Source of the DNA: Streptomyces guryensis
GTDB lineage: Bacteria; Actinomycetota; Actinomycetes; Streptomycetales; Streptomycetaceae
Length of the DNA stretch: 64,000 bases
Assembly (NCBI RefSeq): GCF_021261325.1
Contig: NZ_JAJSBI010000007.1
Coordinates: forward strand, 186,001 to 250,000
Direction of reading: 5' to 3'
Position numbers and translations under genes: made by a program. The notes beneath the pieces were generated by a model. It saw only the letters and a list, made by a program, of their open reading frames with translations. It was not told the origin of the DNA and did not search any database. Below, piece by piece: positions 23,108 through 31,111 of this stretch (positions are counted from its first letter, which is position 1; every line of letters begins with the position of its first letter).

Positions 23108-24677
23108 CACCGCGCCACGGGTCCGGCTCCGGCTTGGGCGGCGCTGGCTGTGCCGGAGGTTTCTCCTTCTCCGGCCGGTCCGGGTGCCAGCCGTCGAGGA
23201 ACGGTCGTAGCTGCTTCTTCGTCGGCTCCACGTTGAAGTCACGGGCGGCCAGGCCCTTGCCGTTTGTGGTGGGGTCGAGCTGATCGGCCTCTGTGTTCCC
23301 CCAAGCCGACCATTCACGCAGCCTCTGAGCTTCGAGGGCATCTTGCGATGCTGCCGCGGCTTCTTCCAGAGCGGCACAGAAGGCCCGGATCTCACCCGCG
23401 GCCTGCCACTGCTCAAGGGCCGTGCCGAAGTGCTCGGCCCGAACCGCATGCACCGCCTTGACCGAAGCCGCGCTGACCGCGGCCTCCCATTCCCGCCGCT
23501 CGCGCTCCTCCCGTTCCGCGGCCAGGCGCCGGCGCTCCGCCTCCTGCCGCTCCCGTTCCTCGCGCAGACGCTGCTGCTCCGCCTCACGCTCCAGCCGGGC
23601 TCGCTCCTGCTCCTCCGACCGCGCCTTCAAGGCGCGGAAGACGGAGCCGATCTGCTCCTCCAACGGCTTCTTGGCGGTGTCGGCCCATTCCTTCTTCCAG
23701 CCGTAGTTGTAGCTGTAGCCCGAGTTCTCGCTGACCAGCAGCTCCAGTTCGCCGGACGGCTCGAACTTGTGGGAGGGGGTGACCCGCTGCCAGTCGTAGG
23801 TGCGGCGGCCTGGCTGCTTGGGGACGTACCGGACCTGCTTCTGCCGCTCACGGAAACTGATCTCGTATGTCCTGCCGTGGACGGTGAGCAGTGGCCTCGG
23901 TTGCCTGCGCTTCTTGGACACCGCGATCTCGCCGTACCGCGTGAGAGCCTGCTCGGCGAGCAGCCGGATCAGCGTGAGCACCCTCGGCAGGACCTCTTCG
24001 GAGATCTCGAAGGCGCTGTAGTCCTTGGTGACCGCGGCGAGCACGTCCTCGACGTCGGTGATCACGCGGCTGCGTGCCAGGCGGATCCGGTTCCATTCGG
24101 TGTCGTCTTCACCAGTTACCCGAAGCAGACCGAGGAAGAAGTCTCCCTTCGCCCGCCCGCTGTACTTCAGGTGGTACCCCTCCGGGGCGCACTGCCGCGC
24201 CGCGTCGAAGGCTCTGCGATACCGAGCCCGTTCCTCACTGCTGGGGTCCGGGATCCGAAGGAATCGTCCGGCTTGCTGGACCTGCGCGATGAGCGCTGGC
24301 CCTACAGCCACTGGTGACGGGCGCGGAGGTTTCACGGCACGCTTCGGGGCGGACTTCGTCTCGGCCGGGGGATCGACATCCTGCTGAGGACGAGAGGCAA
24401 CTGGCACCTCGGCTTCGGACGCCGCCGCGCGAGGCTTGCGTGGAGCCGGCCCTGGACGGTCGGGATGGTGACCGTGCTCCAGGTAGAAGCGTCCCGCGTC
24501 AGTGATCTCCGCCTGCCAGCTCCCCTTCTTTCTGGGCATGGTCACCAAGCCCCGGTCCCTGAGCGCGCGAGCCGTGACGGCGAGCTCGGGGCTGTCCGAC
24601 GTGACGGGGTCGGTTCCGCCCCCGATGCGGGTGAGGAGTGCGAGCTGCCGGTCATTTAACGGAGACCAAGGGTGCAT
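23037..24677 (-). CDS. large hypothetical protein (546 aa) beside tRNA-Pro
   Basis: The product starts MHPWSPLNDRQLALLTRIGG. The first 75 residues look like a winged-helix domain (LAVTARALRDRGLVTMPRKK ... ITDAGRFYLEHG). A Pro/Ala/Lys linker follows to about 130, then a mixed domain (residues about 135-340) containing REVTGEDD-like and YEISFRERQKQVRYVPK segments. A long Glu/Arg coiled coil spans about 345-400. The C-terminus is Pro-rich. Homologues are sometimes labelled PE-PGRS-like, which says nothing about function. A DNA-binding role is an inference from the winged helix. Confidence 0.6.
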   Translation of the reverse strand: MHPWSPLNDRQLALLTRIGGGTDPVTSDSPELAVTARALRDRGLVTMPRKKGSWQAEITDAGRFYLEHGHHPDRPGPAPRKPRAAASEAEVPVASRPQQDVDPPAETKSAPKRAVKPPRPSPVAVGPALIAQVQQAGRFLRIPDPSSEERARYRRAFDAARQCAPEGYHLKYSGRAKGDFFLGLLRVTGEDDTEWNRIRLARSRVITDVEDVLAAVTKDYSAFEISEEVLPRVLTLIRLLAEQALTRYGEIAVSKKRRQPRPLLTVHGRTYEISFRERQKQVRYVPKQPGRRTYDWQRVTPSHKFEPSGELELLVSENSGYSYNYGWKKEWADTAKKPLEEQIGSVFRALKARSEEQERARLEREAEQQRLREERERQEAERRRLAAEREERERREWEAAVSAASVKAVHAVRAEHFGTALEQWQAAGEIRAFCAALEEAAAASQDALEAQRLREWSAWGNTEADQLDPTTNGKGLAARDFNVEPTKKQLRPFLDGWHPDRPEKEKPPAQPAPPKPEPDPWRGVIDAHQDQGWRYGRQGRAQWWRR

Positions 24678-24754
24678 GGCGATGGTCGTACCGTCTCAGG
24701 TCTCTTCGGCACAAGCCGTGCACTGACTCATTCGGGGGCACGAGGCGGTACACC

Positions 24755-24883
24755 GTGCTGGGAGGAGGCAGAACGCCACTCCCGGGGGAGCCGACCTGGG
24801 AGCCGGATCCCGAAGATCACACCCACTTGGCTCCCAAATGGCTCCCAAAACAGGCCCGCAACGCAAATCAGGCCCGGCGCTGA
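24755..24883 (+). pseudogene. possible C-terminal remnant of an integrase next to tRNA-Pro
   Basis: A short frame ends GEPTWEPDPEDHTHLAPKWL followed by PKQARNANQARR and a stop, 36 bases from the tRNA 3' end. Streptomyces integrases that use tRNA genes often end in such a hydrophilic tail just before the attachment site. No catalytic motif remains. This is a weak, pattern-based call. Confidence 0.25.
24828..24849 (+). repeat. tandem 11-bp repeat near the tRNA
   Basis: TGGCTCCCAAA occurs twice in direct succession (24828-24838 and 24839-24849). Tandem short repeats beside tRNA attachment sites can be integrase arm sites, but two copies alone are weak evidence. Confidence 0.4.
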
Positions 24884-24902
24884 TCTCTCAGCACCGGGCC
24901 TG
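24869..24902 (-). terminator. hairpin downstream of tRNA-Pro
   Basis: CAGGCCCGGCGCTGA pairs with TCAGCACCGGGCCTG (one mismatch) around a four-base loop. It lies 17 bases past the 3' end of the leftward tRNA and is probably its terminator. Confidence 0.65.
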
Positions 24903-24918
24903 ACCTGGTATTTCACTG

Positions 24919-24992
24919 TCGGGGTGGCGGGATTTGAACCCACGACCTCTTCGTCCCGAACGAAGCGCGCTGCCAAGCTGCGCTACACCCCG
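24919..24992 (-). tRNA. tRNA-Pro (anticodon CGG)
   Basis: Read on the minus strand, the gene begins CGGGGTGTAGCGCAGCTTGG and ends in GGGTTCAAATCCCGCCACCC plus CGA. The acceptor stem CGGGGTG/CACCCCG is perfect and followed by discriminator A. The anticodon loop TTCGGGA gives anticodon CGG. CCA is not encoded. The 3' end faces the accessory region at lower coordinates, as expected for an integration target. Confidence 0.93.
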
Positions 24993-25034
24993 ATGTCGTC
25001 GCATGTCCTGCTTGTCGCGGCGACGTCGTTTACT

Positions 25035-25817
25035 TTAGCCCACTGGTGGCTGGAGACGAAATCCGGTTTTCGCGCGGTGGCGGACGGGGTTCGGGCGGGC
25101 GTGGTCGAGGGCGACCATGAGGACGGCGAGGCCGTAGAAGGCGAGGCCGAGGAGGAGGGCGTTGCCGAGGACGCTCTTGTAGCTGTGGAGGCCGACGTCC
25201 AGGAACGGGTAGAGATAGCGGCCCGGGGTGCCGGGGAGGATCAGCTCGCCCCGGCCGAGGGAGAACGCCAGGTATGCCAGGGGGTAGAGCAGCCATGTCG
25301 GTGCCTGGCGGAGGTGGAGGCGGCCGGGGGCCGTCAGGAAAAGCCAGTCCAGCAGTGCGGCGGCGGGGACGGCCGTGTGCAGGAGCTGGTTGCTGATCCA
25401 CTGCCAGCCGGTCGGGGGCGCCGTACCCGTCATGGAGAACGGGGTCGGGGCGCCTGTCAGGAGCAGGTGGTACACCAGGCCGGAGATGGTGATGTACAGC
25501 AGGGTCGCTCCCGTCAGGGCGGAGGGGAGCGGGCGGCGGGCCGTCCAGGCGCGGCGGGCTGCGAGCGTGAAGACCAGGGCCAGCAGGAGGTTGCTCTGGA
25601 TCGTGAAGTAGCTCAGGACGTGGACCGGGCTGCCGAGGAGCAGGTCGATCGTCACGCCGGCCACCGCCATCAGGGCGACCAGCAGGCGGTACGCCGCGGC
25701 CAGGGGGTGGTGCACGGGGGCCACCACCGCGGAGGCGGGGACGTGGGAGGGCATCAGTACGGGCCCGCCGGGCAGTGCGGGGAGGTCCGGTATGTCCCTG
25801 GGTATGGGGGCGGTCAT
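25035..25817 (-). CDS. Pr6Pr family membrane protein
   Basis: A protein of 260 residues with six hydrophobic helices, among them LLVALMAVAGVTIDLLLG, FTIQSNLLLALVFTLAA and YPLAYLAFSLGRGELILPG. The motifs FTIQSN and the Y-P-F-L-D segment (GRYLYPFLDVGLHSYKSVL) fit the Pr6Pr (AIG1/FAR-17a-like) family. It is a predicted inner-membrane protein of unknown substrate. The cytoplasmic N-terminus is Pro-rich. It is the first core gene right of tRNA-Pro. Confidence 0.75.
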   Translation of the reverse strand: MTAPIPRDIPDLPALPGGPVLMPSHVPASAVVAPVHHPLAAAYRLLVALMAVAGVTIDLLLGSPVHVLSYFTIQSNLLLALVFTLAARRAWTARRPLPSALTGATLLYITISGLVYHLLLTGAPTPFSMTGTAPPTGWQWISNQLLHTAVPAAALLDWLFLTAPGRLHLRQAPTWLLYPLAYLAFSLGRGELILPGTPGRYLYPFLDVGLHSYKSVLGNALLLGLAFYGLAVLMVALDHARPNPVRHRAKTGFRLQPPVG

Positions 25818-25871
25818 GCCCCCAAGCTAGGCAAAGGGGGCATGTCGGGCGATGTGGGTGAGGCGACCGGG

Positions 25872-26798
25872 TTACGCCCGGGGCACCAGGGTCAGCAGTG
25901 TCGCTTCCGGCGGGCACGCGAACCGTACCGGTGTGTACCGGCTGGTGCCGCAGCCTGCCGAGACGTGCAGGTACGACGTACGGCCCTCCGCCGTATGCCT
26001 GGACAGGCCCTTCACCCGCTCCGGGTCCAGGTCGCAGTTGGTGACCAGAGCGCCGTAGAAGGGGATGCAGAGCTGGCCGCCATGGGTGTGGCCGGCCAGG
26101 ACCAGGGGGTAGTCGTCCGCCGTGAAGGAGTCCAGTACTCGCAGGTACGGGGCGTGCACGACGCCCATCGAGAAGTCGGCGGTGGCGGACGGGCCGCCGG
26201 CGACCCGGGTGTAGCGGTCGCGCTTGATGTGCGGGTCGTCCAGGCCGGTCAGTTCCAGGGTGACGCCCTCGATCTTCAGGGTGCCGCGTGTGTTGGTGAG
26301 GTTCAGCCAGCCCGCCGCGTCGAAGCCGTCCCGCAGGTCCTCCCACGGGTTGTGGATCGCGCCGACGACCGGAGGGTTGCCGTTCAGGCCGTGCCGGCCT
26401 TGGACCTTCTCCAGCAGGTACCGGGCGGGGTTGCGGGGCCTGGGGCCGTAGTAGTCGTTGGAGCCGAAGACGTACGCACCCGGGAAGTCCATCAGCGGGC
26501 CGAGGGCGTCCAGGACCTCGGGCACACCCTCAGGGTCGGACAGGTTGTCGCCCGTGTTGATCACGAGGTCGGGGCGCAGGCCGGCCAGCGAACGCAGCCA
26601 TCGCTGCTTCTTGCGCTGGCCGCCGACCATGTGGATGTCGGAGACCTGGAGGACACGCAGGGCACGCATGCCGGCGGGCAGGACGGGCACCGTGACCCGT
26701 CGCAGCCGGAAGGAGCGGACCTCGAATCCCGCCGCGTACACCACACCGGCGGCACCGGCCGCCGCGATTCCCAGAGGTACTCCGTATCGAGCGCGCAT
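25872..26798 (-). CDS. membrane-anchored metallophosphoesterase
   Basis: A protein of 308 residues. An N-terminal hydrophobic segment (PLGIAAAGAAGVVYAAGF) anchors it. Calcineurin-like motifs follow in order: VSDIHMVGG (about residue 53), INTGDNLSD (about 80), GSNDYYGPR (about 110) and GHTHGGQL (about 238). These bind two metals and hydrolyse phosphoesters; the YkuE/YaeI-type arrangement suggests a phospholipid or nucleotide-lipid substrate, but this is inference. It lies upstream of the Pr6Pr gene on the same strand. Confidence 0.85.
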   Translation of the reverse strand: MRARYGVPLGIAAAGAAGVVYAAGFEVRSFRLRRVTVPVLPAGMRALRVLQVSDIHMVGGQRKKQRWLRSLAGLRPDLVINTGDNLSDPEGVPEVLDALGPLMDFPGAYVFGSNDYYGPRPRNPARYLLEKVQGRHGLNGNPPVVGAIHNPWEDLRDGFDAAGWLNLTNTRGTLKIEGVTLELTGLDDPHIKRDRYTRVAGGPSATADFSMGVVHAPYLRVLDSFTADDYPLVLAGHTHGGQLCIPFYGALVTNCDLDPERVKGLSRHTAEGRTSYLHVSAGCGTSRYTPVRFACPPEATLLTLVPRA

Positions 26799-26916
26799 AC
26801 ACCCATCGTGTCAGACCCGGAAGACCCGTCGAGCCCGGCGGCCCTTGGAGACCCGAGCCCCACCGCCCTTTAAATGAACGGGCGTCGGACGTTCCGCACC
26901 TGCGACAATCAGATCC

Positions 26917-27384
26917 ATGACCACCACGCTCAAGTCGAAGCTGCAGGAAGACCTCAACGCCGCGATCAAGGAGCGCAACGAGCTCCGCTCCTCGACGCTC
27001 CGGCTGACGCTCGCCGCGATCACCAAGGAGGAGGTCGCGGGCAAGGAGAAGCGCGAGCTCTCCGACGACGAGGTGCTGAAGGTGATCACCAAGGAGGCGA
27101 AGAAGCGCCGGGAGGCGGCCGACGCCTTCGCGCAGGGTGGTCGGGCCGAGAGCGCCGAGCGGGAGAAGGCGGAGGGCGAGGTGCTCGCCGAGTACCTGCC
27201 CAGGCAGCTCAGCGACGAGGAGCTGGACGAGATCGTCGCCCAGGCCGTCGGGGAGGCCAGGGCCGCCGGTGCCGAGGGGCCGCGGGCCATGGGCGCCGTC
27301 ATGAAGATCGTGAACCCGAAGGTCGCGGGCCTGGCCGAGGGCGGCCGGGTCGCGGCGGTGGTGAAGAAGCTGCTGGCCGGCTGA
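26917..27384 (+). CDS. GatB/YqeY domain protein
   Basis: A protein of 155 residues starting MTTTLKSKLQEDLNAAIKER. All-helical YqeY hallmarks are KRREAADAFAQGGR, EVLAEYLPRQLSDEEL and a C-terminal MGAVMKIVNPKV. It is related to the tail of GatB, the amidotransferase subunit that recognises mischarged tRNA, but free-standing YqeY has no settled role. It has the usual family length and is divergent from the metallophosphoesterase gene. Confidence 0.88.
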   Translation: MTTTLKSKLQEDLNAAIKERNELRSSTLRLTLAAITKEEVAGKEKRELSDDEVLKVITKEAKKRREAADAFAQGGRAESAEREKAEGEVLAEYLPRQLSDEELDEIVAQAVGEARAAGAEGPRAMGAVMKIVNPKVAGLAEGGRVAAVVKKLLAG

Positions 27385-27584
27385 GAACTCCTGGCCCAGC
27401 AAGGCGAGCGGAGCCGCACCGAGGGCCGTCGCCCACGGCGCGTTCCCCCCTGTGGCTCAACTCCGTTGCTTGTGTTGCCGGTTGGCCGGAGCTGCCGGCT
27501 GCGGTTCAAGAGACGACGGCATCGAGGCGATGCTACGTTCACCCCGAGCGGCGATCCGAACTCCAGTTTGAATCGAGGGTGAAC

Positions 27585-28025
27585 GTGATCAGACCCAAGC
27601 GCATCATCCAGGCGTCCCTCACCGCGGCGGCCGTGGTCGGCGCGACGCTGACCTTCTCGGGGACGGCGGAGGCCGCGGGCAGTTGCTCGGGGAGTCTCAT
27701 CGACACCTACAACGTCACGGGCGACAACAGCCCCTATGCCGGACAGTACGTCGGACAGGTCCGGCTCTACTGGGACGGCACGTACAACTGTGCGATCTTC
27801 ACCAAGTCGGGGGGACCGCTCTACGGCCTCAACACCTCCATGAGCATCAAGCTCATGGCCGGTACCAGCCCGGAGCGCAGCGACATCGACAACGGGACCT
27901 ACGCGTACTACGCGGGTCCGGTGAAGGTCGCCGCCGCCGGGAAGTGCGTGCGATGGGAGGGGTCGATCATCTACAACGACCGGACCGTCGCATACGACTC
28001 CAGCAGCTGGGACCACTGCGGCTGA
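27585..28025 (+). CDS. small secreted protein, hypothetical
   Basis: A protein of 146 residues from GTG 27585 with GAGGGTG upstream. Sec signal peptide: IRPKRIIQASLTAAAVVGAT, cleaved after GTAEA. The mature part is rich in Tyr, Ser and Gly with four cysteines, likely forming two disulfides. It reads like a compact beta protein (YVGQVRLYWDGTYNCAIFTK). I do not recognise the family. It is followed by a strong terminator. Confidence 0.6.
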   Translation: MIRPKRIIQASLTAAAVVGATLTFSGTAEAAGSCSGSLIDTYNVTGDNSPYAGQYVGQVRLYWDGTYNCAIFTKSGGPLYGLNTSMSIKLMAGTSPERSDIDNGTYAYYAGPVKVAAAGKCVRWEGSIIYNDRTVAYDSSSWDHCG

Positions 28026-28032
28026 ACCGCAG

Positions 28033-28067
28033 GGCCCCTGTCCCGCCGAGCCGGTGGGACAGGGGCC
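28033..28067 (+). terminator. terminator hairpin between convergent genes
   Basis: Perfect 12-bp arms GGCCCCTGTCCC and GGGACAGGGGCC with an 11-base loop, eight bases after the secreted-protein stop. It probably also serves the convergent PBP gene. Confidence 0.75.
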
Positions 28068-28091
28068 GTCGGCCGTTTCCGGATCGCGGCG

Positions 28092-30350
28092 TCAGCCGCG
28101 CCGCCCCCCGTTTCCGTTTCCGTTGCTCGTGCCCTGGAACAGGTTCCCCGGGAGGGAGAAGGTGGGCGTCGGGAAGGTGGTCCCGCCGTCCGTGCCGCCG
28201 GTGGTCAGGCCGCCGATGAGGCCGCCGTTGGCGTTGCCGCCGCCCTTGTCACCGTTGTGGCCGTCGTCGTTGCCCTTGCCCTTGTTGCCGTCGGGGATGT
28301 CGACGAGGTGGAAGGACTCGACGGGCTTGCCGTCCAGAGCGCCTGTCATGGCGTCCTTCCAGATCGGGCCCGGGGTGTCGGCGCCGTAGACGAGGTCGTG
28401 GTAGACGCCGCCGATGGTGATCTGCTTCATCTGGCGCTTGTGCGTCGGGTCGCCGACCCAGACCGCGCCCGCCATGTTCGGGGTGAAGCCGACGAACCAG
28501 GCCGCGTAGCGGTTGTCCGTGGTGCCGGTCTTGCCGGCGCTCGGGCGGTTGTCGAGGCCCGCCTCCTTGCCCGTGCCGTCCTCGACCACGCCCTTGAGGA
28601 GGGTGGTCACGGTGTCGGCGGTCTTCTGCGACATCGCGCGCGTGCAGGTCGACTTCGGCACCGCGAGCGACTTCTTCTGGCTGCCCACGGTCTGGGTGAT
28701 CGACTCGATGGCGACCGGCGTGCAGTACATGCCGCGCGAGGCGAAGGTGGCGTACGCGTTCGCCATCGTCAGCGGGGACATCTCCTGGGTGCCGAGGGCG
28801 ATGGACGGGGCCTGCTGGATCTTCTTGCCGTCGGCCCGCTCGACGCCCATCTTCTGCGCCATCGTCGTCACCGGGCAGATCCCGATGTCGCTGATCAGCT
28901 GCACGTAGTAGGTGTTGACCGACTTGGCGGTCGCCTCCTTCATCGAGTACGGGCCGTGCTCCGACTCGTTCTCGTTCGTGAGCTTGACGCCCTTCTCGTC
29001 CCAGGTCTTGCCGTCACAGGCCGAGACCGGGGCCGGGTAGTCCATCTCGTACGGCGAGGAGTACGACTTCGTCGCCGGTGTGCCGCCCTCTATGGCGGCC
29101 GCGGCCACGATCGGCTTGAACGTCGAACCGGGCTGGTAGCCCGCGCCGCCGCCCATGGACTGGTTCACGGACAGGTCGATCTGCGTCTCGTGCTTGCCGA
29201 AGCCGTACGGGCGGGACTGGCCCATGGCGAGGATCTTGCCGGTGCCGGGCTCGACGATGGTGGCCGCGGTGGCCACGTCGTCGGTCTTGTAGACGTGGTC
29301 CTTGATGGACGCCTCGACCGAGGACTGCGACTGCGGGTCGAGCGTCGTACGGATCGTCAGGCCGCCCTGGTTCCAGACCTTCGCCCGGGCTTCCTTGGTC
29401 TTGCCGAACATCGGGTTGGTGAGGAACACCTCGCGCACGTAGTCGCAGAAGAAGCCGGCGCCCTTGACCGCGGTGATGCAGCCGTTCTTGGGCTGGCTCG
29501 GGTTGAGGCCCAGCGGCGTCTTCTTGGCCTTGTCGGCCTCCGCCTGCGAGATGTCGCCCATGTCGGCCATGCGCTGCAGGACGACGTTACGGCGCCTGGT
29601 GGCCTCCGTGGAGTCGTTGACCGGGTCGTACCGGCTGGGCGACTGGACGATGCCCGCGAGGAGCGCCGACTCCTGGACGTTCAGGTCCTTGGCGTGCTTG
29701 GAGAAGTAGCGCTGGGACGCGGCCTCGACGCCGTAGGCCTGCTCGCCGAAGAACGTGATGTTCAGGTAGTTCTCGAGGATCTTCTTCTTGCCGAGCTCTT
29801 CCTCGATCTGGATCGCGTACTTCAGCTCCTTGATCTTGCGGCCGAGGGTCTGCTGCGTGGCCTGCGCGACCTTCGTCGGGTCGTCGCCGGCCTCCTCGAT
29901 CGCGACGTTCTTCACGAGCTGCTGGGTGAGCGTGGAGGCGCCCTGGGACACCCCGCCGCTCTGCGCGTTCTTGTTGAGGGCGCGCAGGACGCCCTTCAGG
30001 TCGATGGCGCCGTGCTGGTAGAAGCGCGAGTCCTCGATCGCGACGATCGCCTTCTGTATGTACGGCGACATGTCCTTGAGGGGGACCACCGTGCGGTCGC
30101 GCGAGTAGACCGTTGCGATCTGGCCGCCGTCGGCGTCCAGGATCGTGGTGCGCTGGCTCAGGGGTGGCGTCTTGAGGTTGGCGGGCAGTTCGTCGAAACT
30201 CTCCACCGAGCCCTTGGCCGCAAGTCCGAGCGCGCCGACGGCAGGCAGCGCGATACCGGCCAGGACGGCTCCCGCGAGCACGCTGACACCGAGGAACTTG
30301 GCGGCCTGCTGCGTTGGGGACAGGCCACCGCCCGAGCGCTTCTTTGGCAT
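28092..30350 (-). CDS. class A penicillin-binding protein (transglycosylase/transpeptidase)
   Basis: A protein of 752 residues. Cytoplasmic tail (MPKKRSGGGLS), one membrane helix (LGVSVLAGAVLAGIALPAVG), then a GT51 glycosyltransferase with AIEDSRFYQHG (about 103-113) and GASTLTQQLVKN. The transpeptidase domain has SxxK in GSTFKPI (about 407), SVN (about 475) and KTG in AGKTGTTDNR (about 605). The C-terminus is a Gly/Asn-rich disordered tail. It builds and cross-links peptidoglycan at the membrane. It is divergent from wblA, a conserved neighbourhood in Streptomyces as I recall. Confidence 0.93.
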   Translation of the reverse strand: MPKKRSGGGLSPTQQAAKFLGVSVLAGAVLAGIALPAVGALGLAAKGSVESFDELPANLKTPPLSQRTTILDADGGQIATVYSRDRTVVPLKDMSPYIQKAIVAIEDSRFYQHGAIDLKGVLRALNKNAQSGGVSQGASTLTQQLVKNVAIEEAGDDPTKVAQATQQTLGRKIKELKYAIQIEEELGKKKILENYLNITFFGEQAYGVEAASQRYFSKHAKDLNVQESALLAGIVQSPSRYDPVNDSTEATRRRNVVLQRMADMGDISQAEADKAKKTPLGLNPSQPKNGCITAVKGAGFFCDYVREVFLTNPMFGKTKEARAKVWNQGGLTIRTTLDPQSQSSVEASIKDHVYKTDDVATAATIVEPGTGKILAMGQSRPYGFGKHETQIDLSVNQSMGGGAGYQPGSTFKPIVAAAAIEGGTPATKSYSSPYEMDYPAPVSACDGKTWDEKGVKLTNENESEHGPYSMKEATAKSVNTYYVQLISDIGICPVTTMAQKMGVERADGKKIQQAPSIALGTQEMSPLTMANAYATFASRGMYCTPVAIESITQTVGSQKKSLAVPKSTCTRAMSQKTADTVTTLLKGVVEDGTGKEAGLDNRPSAGKTGTTDNRYAAWFVGFTPNMAGAVWVGDPTHKRQMKQITIGGVYHDLVYGADTPGPIWKDAMTGALDGKPVESFHLVDIPDGNKGKGNDDGHNGDKGGGNANGGLIGGLTTGGTDGGTTFPTPTFSLPGNLFQGTSNGNGNGGRRG

Positions 30351-30758
30351 GAGGGCAGCCTACGTTCTCATTCGCCGGACACGCGTATATGCCTTGGCCT
30401 AAGCTGCTCTCAACTGTCACAGCAGTAGGGCCACGTATCAATACGTCCGGCGATCCCGAATCGTTCCGGAGGTTCCCCAACTTTTTTGATGGGGGCGTGT
30501 CCGAATCCGCCTTGTGTGTCACCTGGCGCCCGTTGTGACTCAACTGAACTGTCCTGGTTTGCCGGGAAAGTCCCGTATATCACCAGCTCACTCCCCCGGG
30601 TGATCTGCCGCTTACGCATAGTCCGTTCGGGCCATTCAAGATTGGGCCCGAAGGGGGTGTTGCGCTGTGCCCACCTTCCGTAACGTCCTCAACTGGCGGC
30701 GGTGAATATGCCGCTGCCGCCGTGGGGGAGCCTCGATTCGGGAGAGGACGGCGCCGGT
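30351..30758. other. long intergenic region before wblA
   Basis: Contains the divergent promoters of the PBP gene and wblA. It is noticeably lower in GC than its surroundings, with a run of six T at 30482-30487. wblA is known to have a complex, developmentally controlled promoter. I could not assign regulator sites. A longer in-frame start for WblA at 30702 exists but would add 19 unlikely residues. Confidence 0.5.
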
Positions 30759-31097
30759 ATGGGCTGGGTAACCGACTGGAGTGCGCAGGCCGCCTGCCGC
30801 ACTACCGATCCGGATGAACTGTTCGTTCAGGGAGCAGCGCAGAACAGGGCCAAGGCGGTGTGCACCGGATGTCCGGTACGCACCGAATGCCTGGCTGACG
30901 CGCTCGACAACCGCGTCGAGTTCGGCGTGTGGGGAGGCATGACGGAGCGGGAGCGCCGCGCACTGCTGCGCAGGCGACCCACCGTCACCTCCTGGCGCCG
31001 GCTTCTTGAGACGGCTCGTGTGGAGTACGAACGCGGCGTGGGGATCCTGCCGCTCGACGACGACGAGATGTACGAGAACTACGCGGCGGTGAGCTGA
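30759..31097 (+). CDS. wblA: WhiB-like iron-sulfur regulator WblA
   Basis: A protein of 112 residues from ATG 30759 with GGGAGAGGA upstream, the length known for WblA. Cysteines 13, 35, 38 and 44 (C...CTGC...C) bind the 4Fe-4S cluster. GVWGG follows at 55-59, then a basic DNA-contact stretch (ERRALLRRRP). In Streptomyces WblA represses antibiotic production and is needed for sporulation; that is established for the family. Context (PBP on one side, two ArsA-like ATPases on the other) matches the known wblA locus. Confidence 0.93.
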   Translation: MGWVTDWSAQAACRTTDPDELFVQGAAQNRAKAVCTGCPVRTECLADALDNRVEFGVWGGMTERERRALLRRRPTVTSWRRLLETARVEYERGVGILPLDDDEMYENYAAVS

Positions 31098-31111
31098 GGG
31101 CACCCCTCGGC

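Noticed and set aside
24672..26873. 733-codon plus-strand frame running through tRNA-Pro
   Set aside because: It crosses the tRNA and lies antisense to the Pr6Pr and metallophosphoesterase genes; the product is compositionally biased.
28257..30428. 723-codon open frame antisense to the PBP gene
   Set aside because: Typical high-GC shadow frame, with low-complexity Arg/Gly/Val-rich translation; the opposite strand has full PBP motifs.
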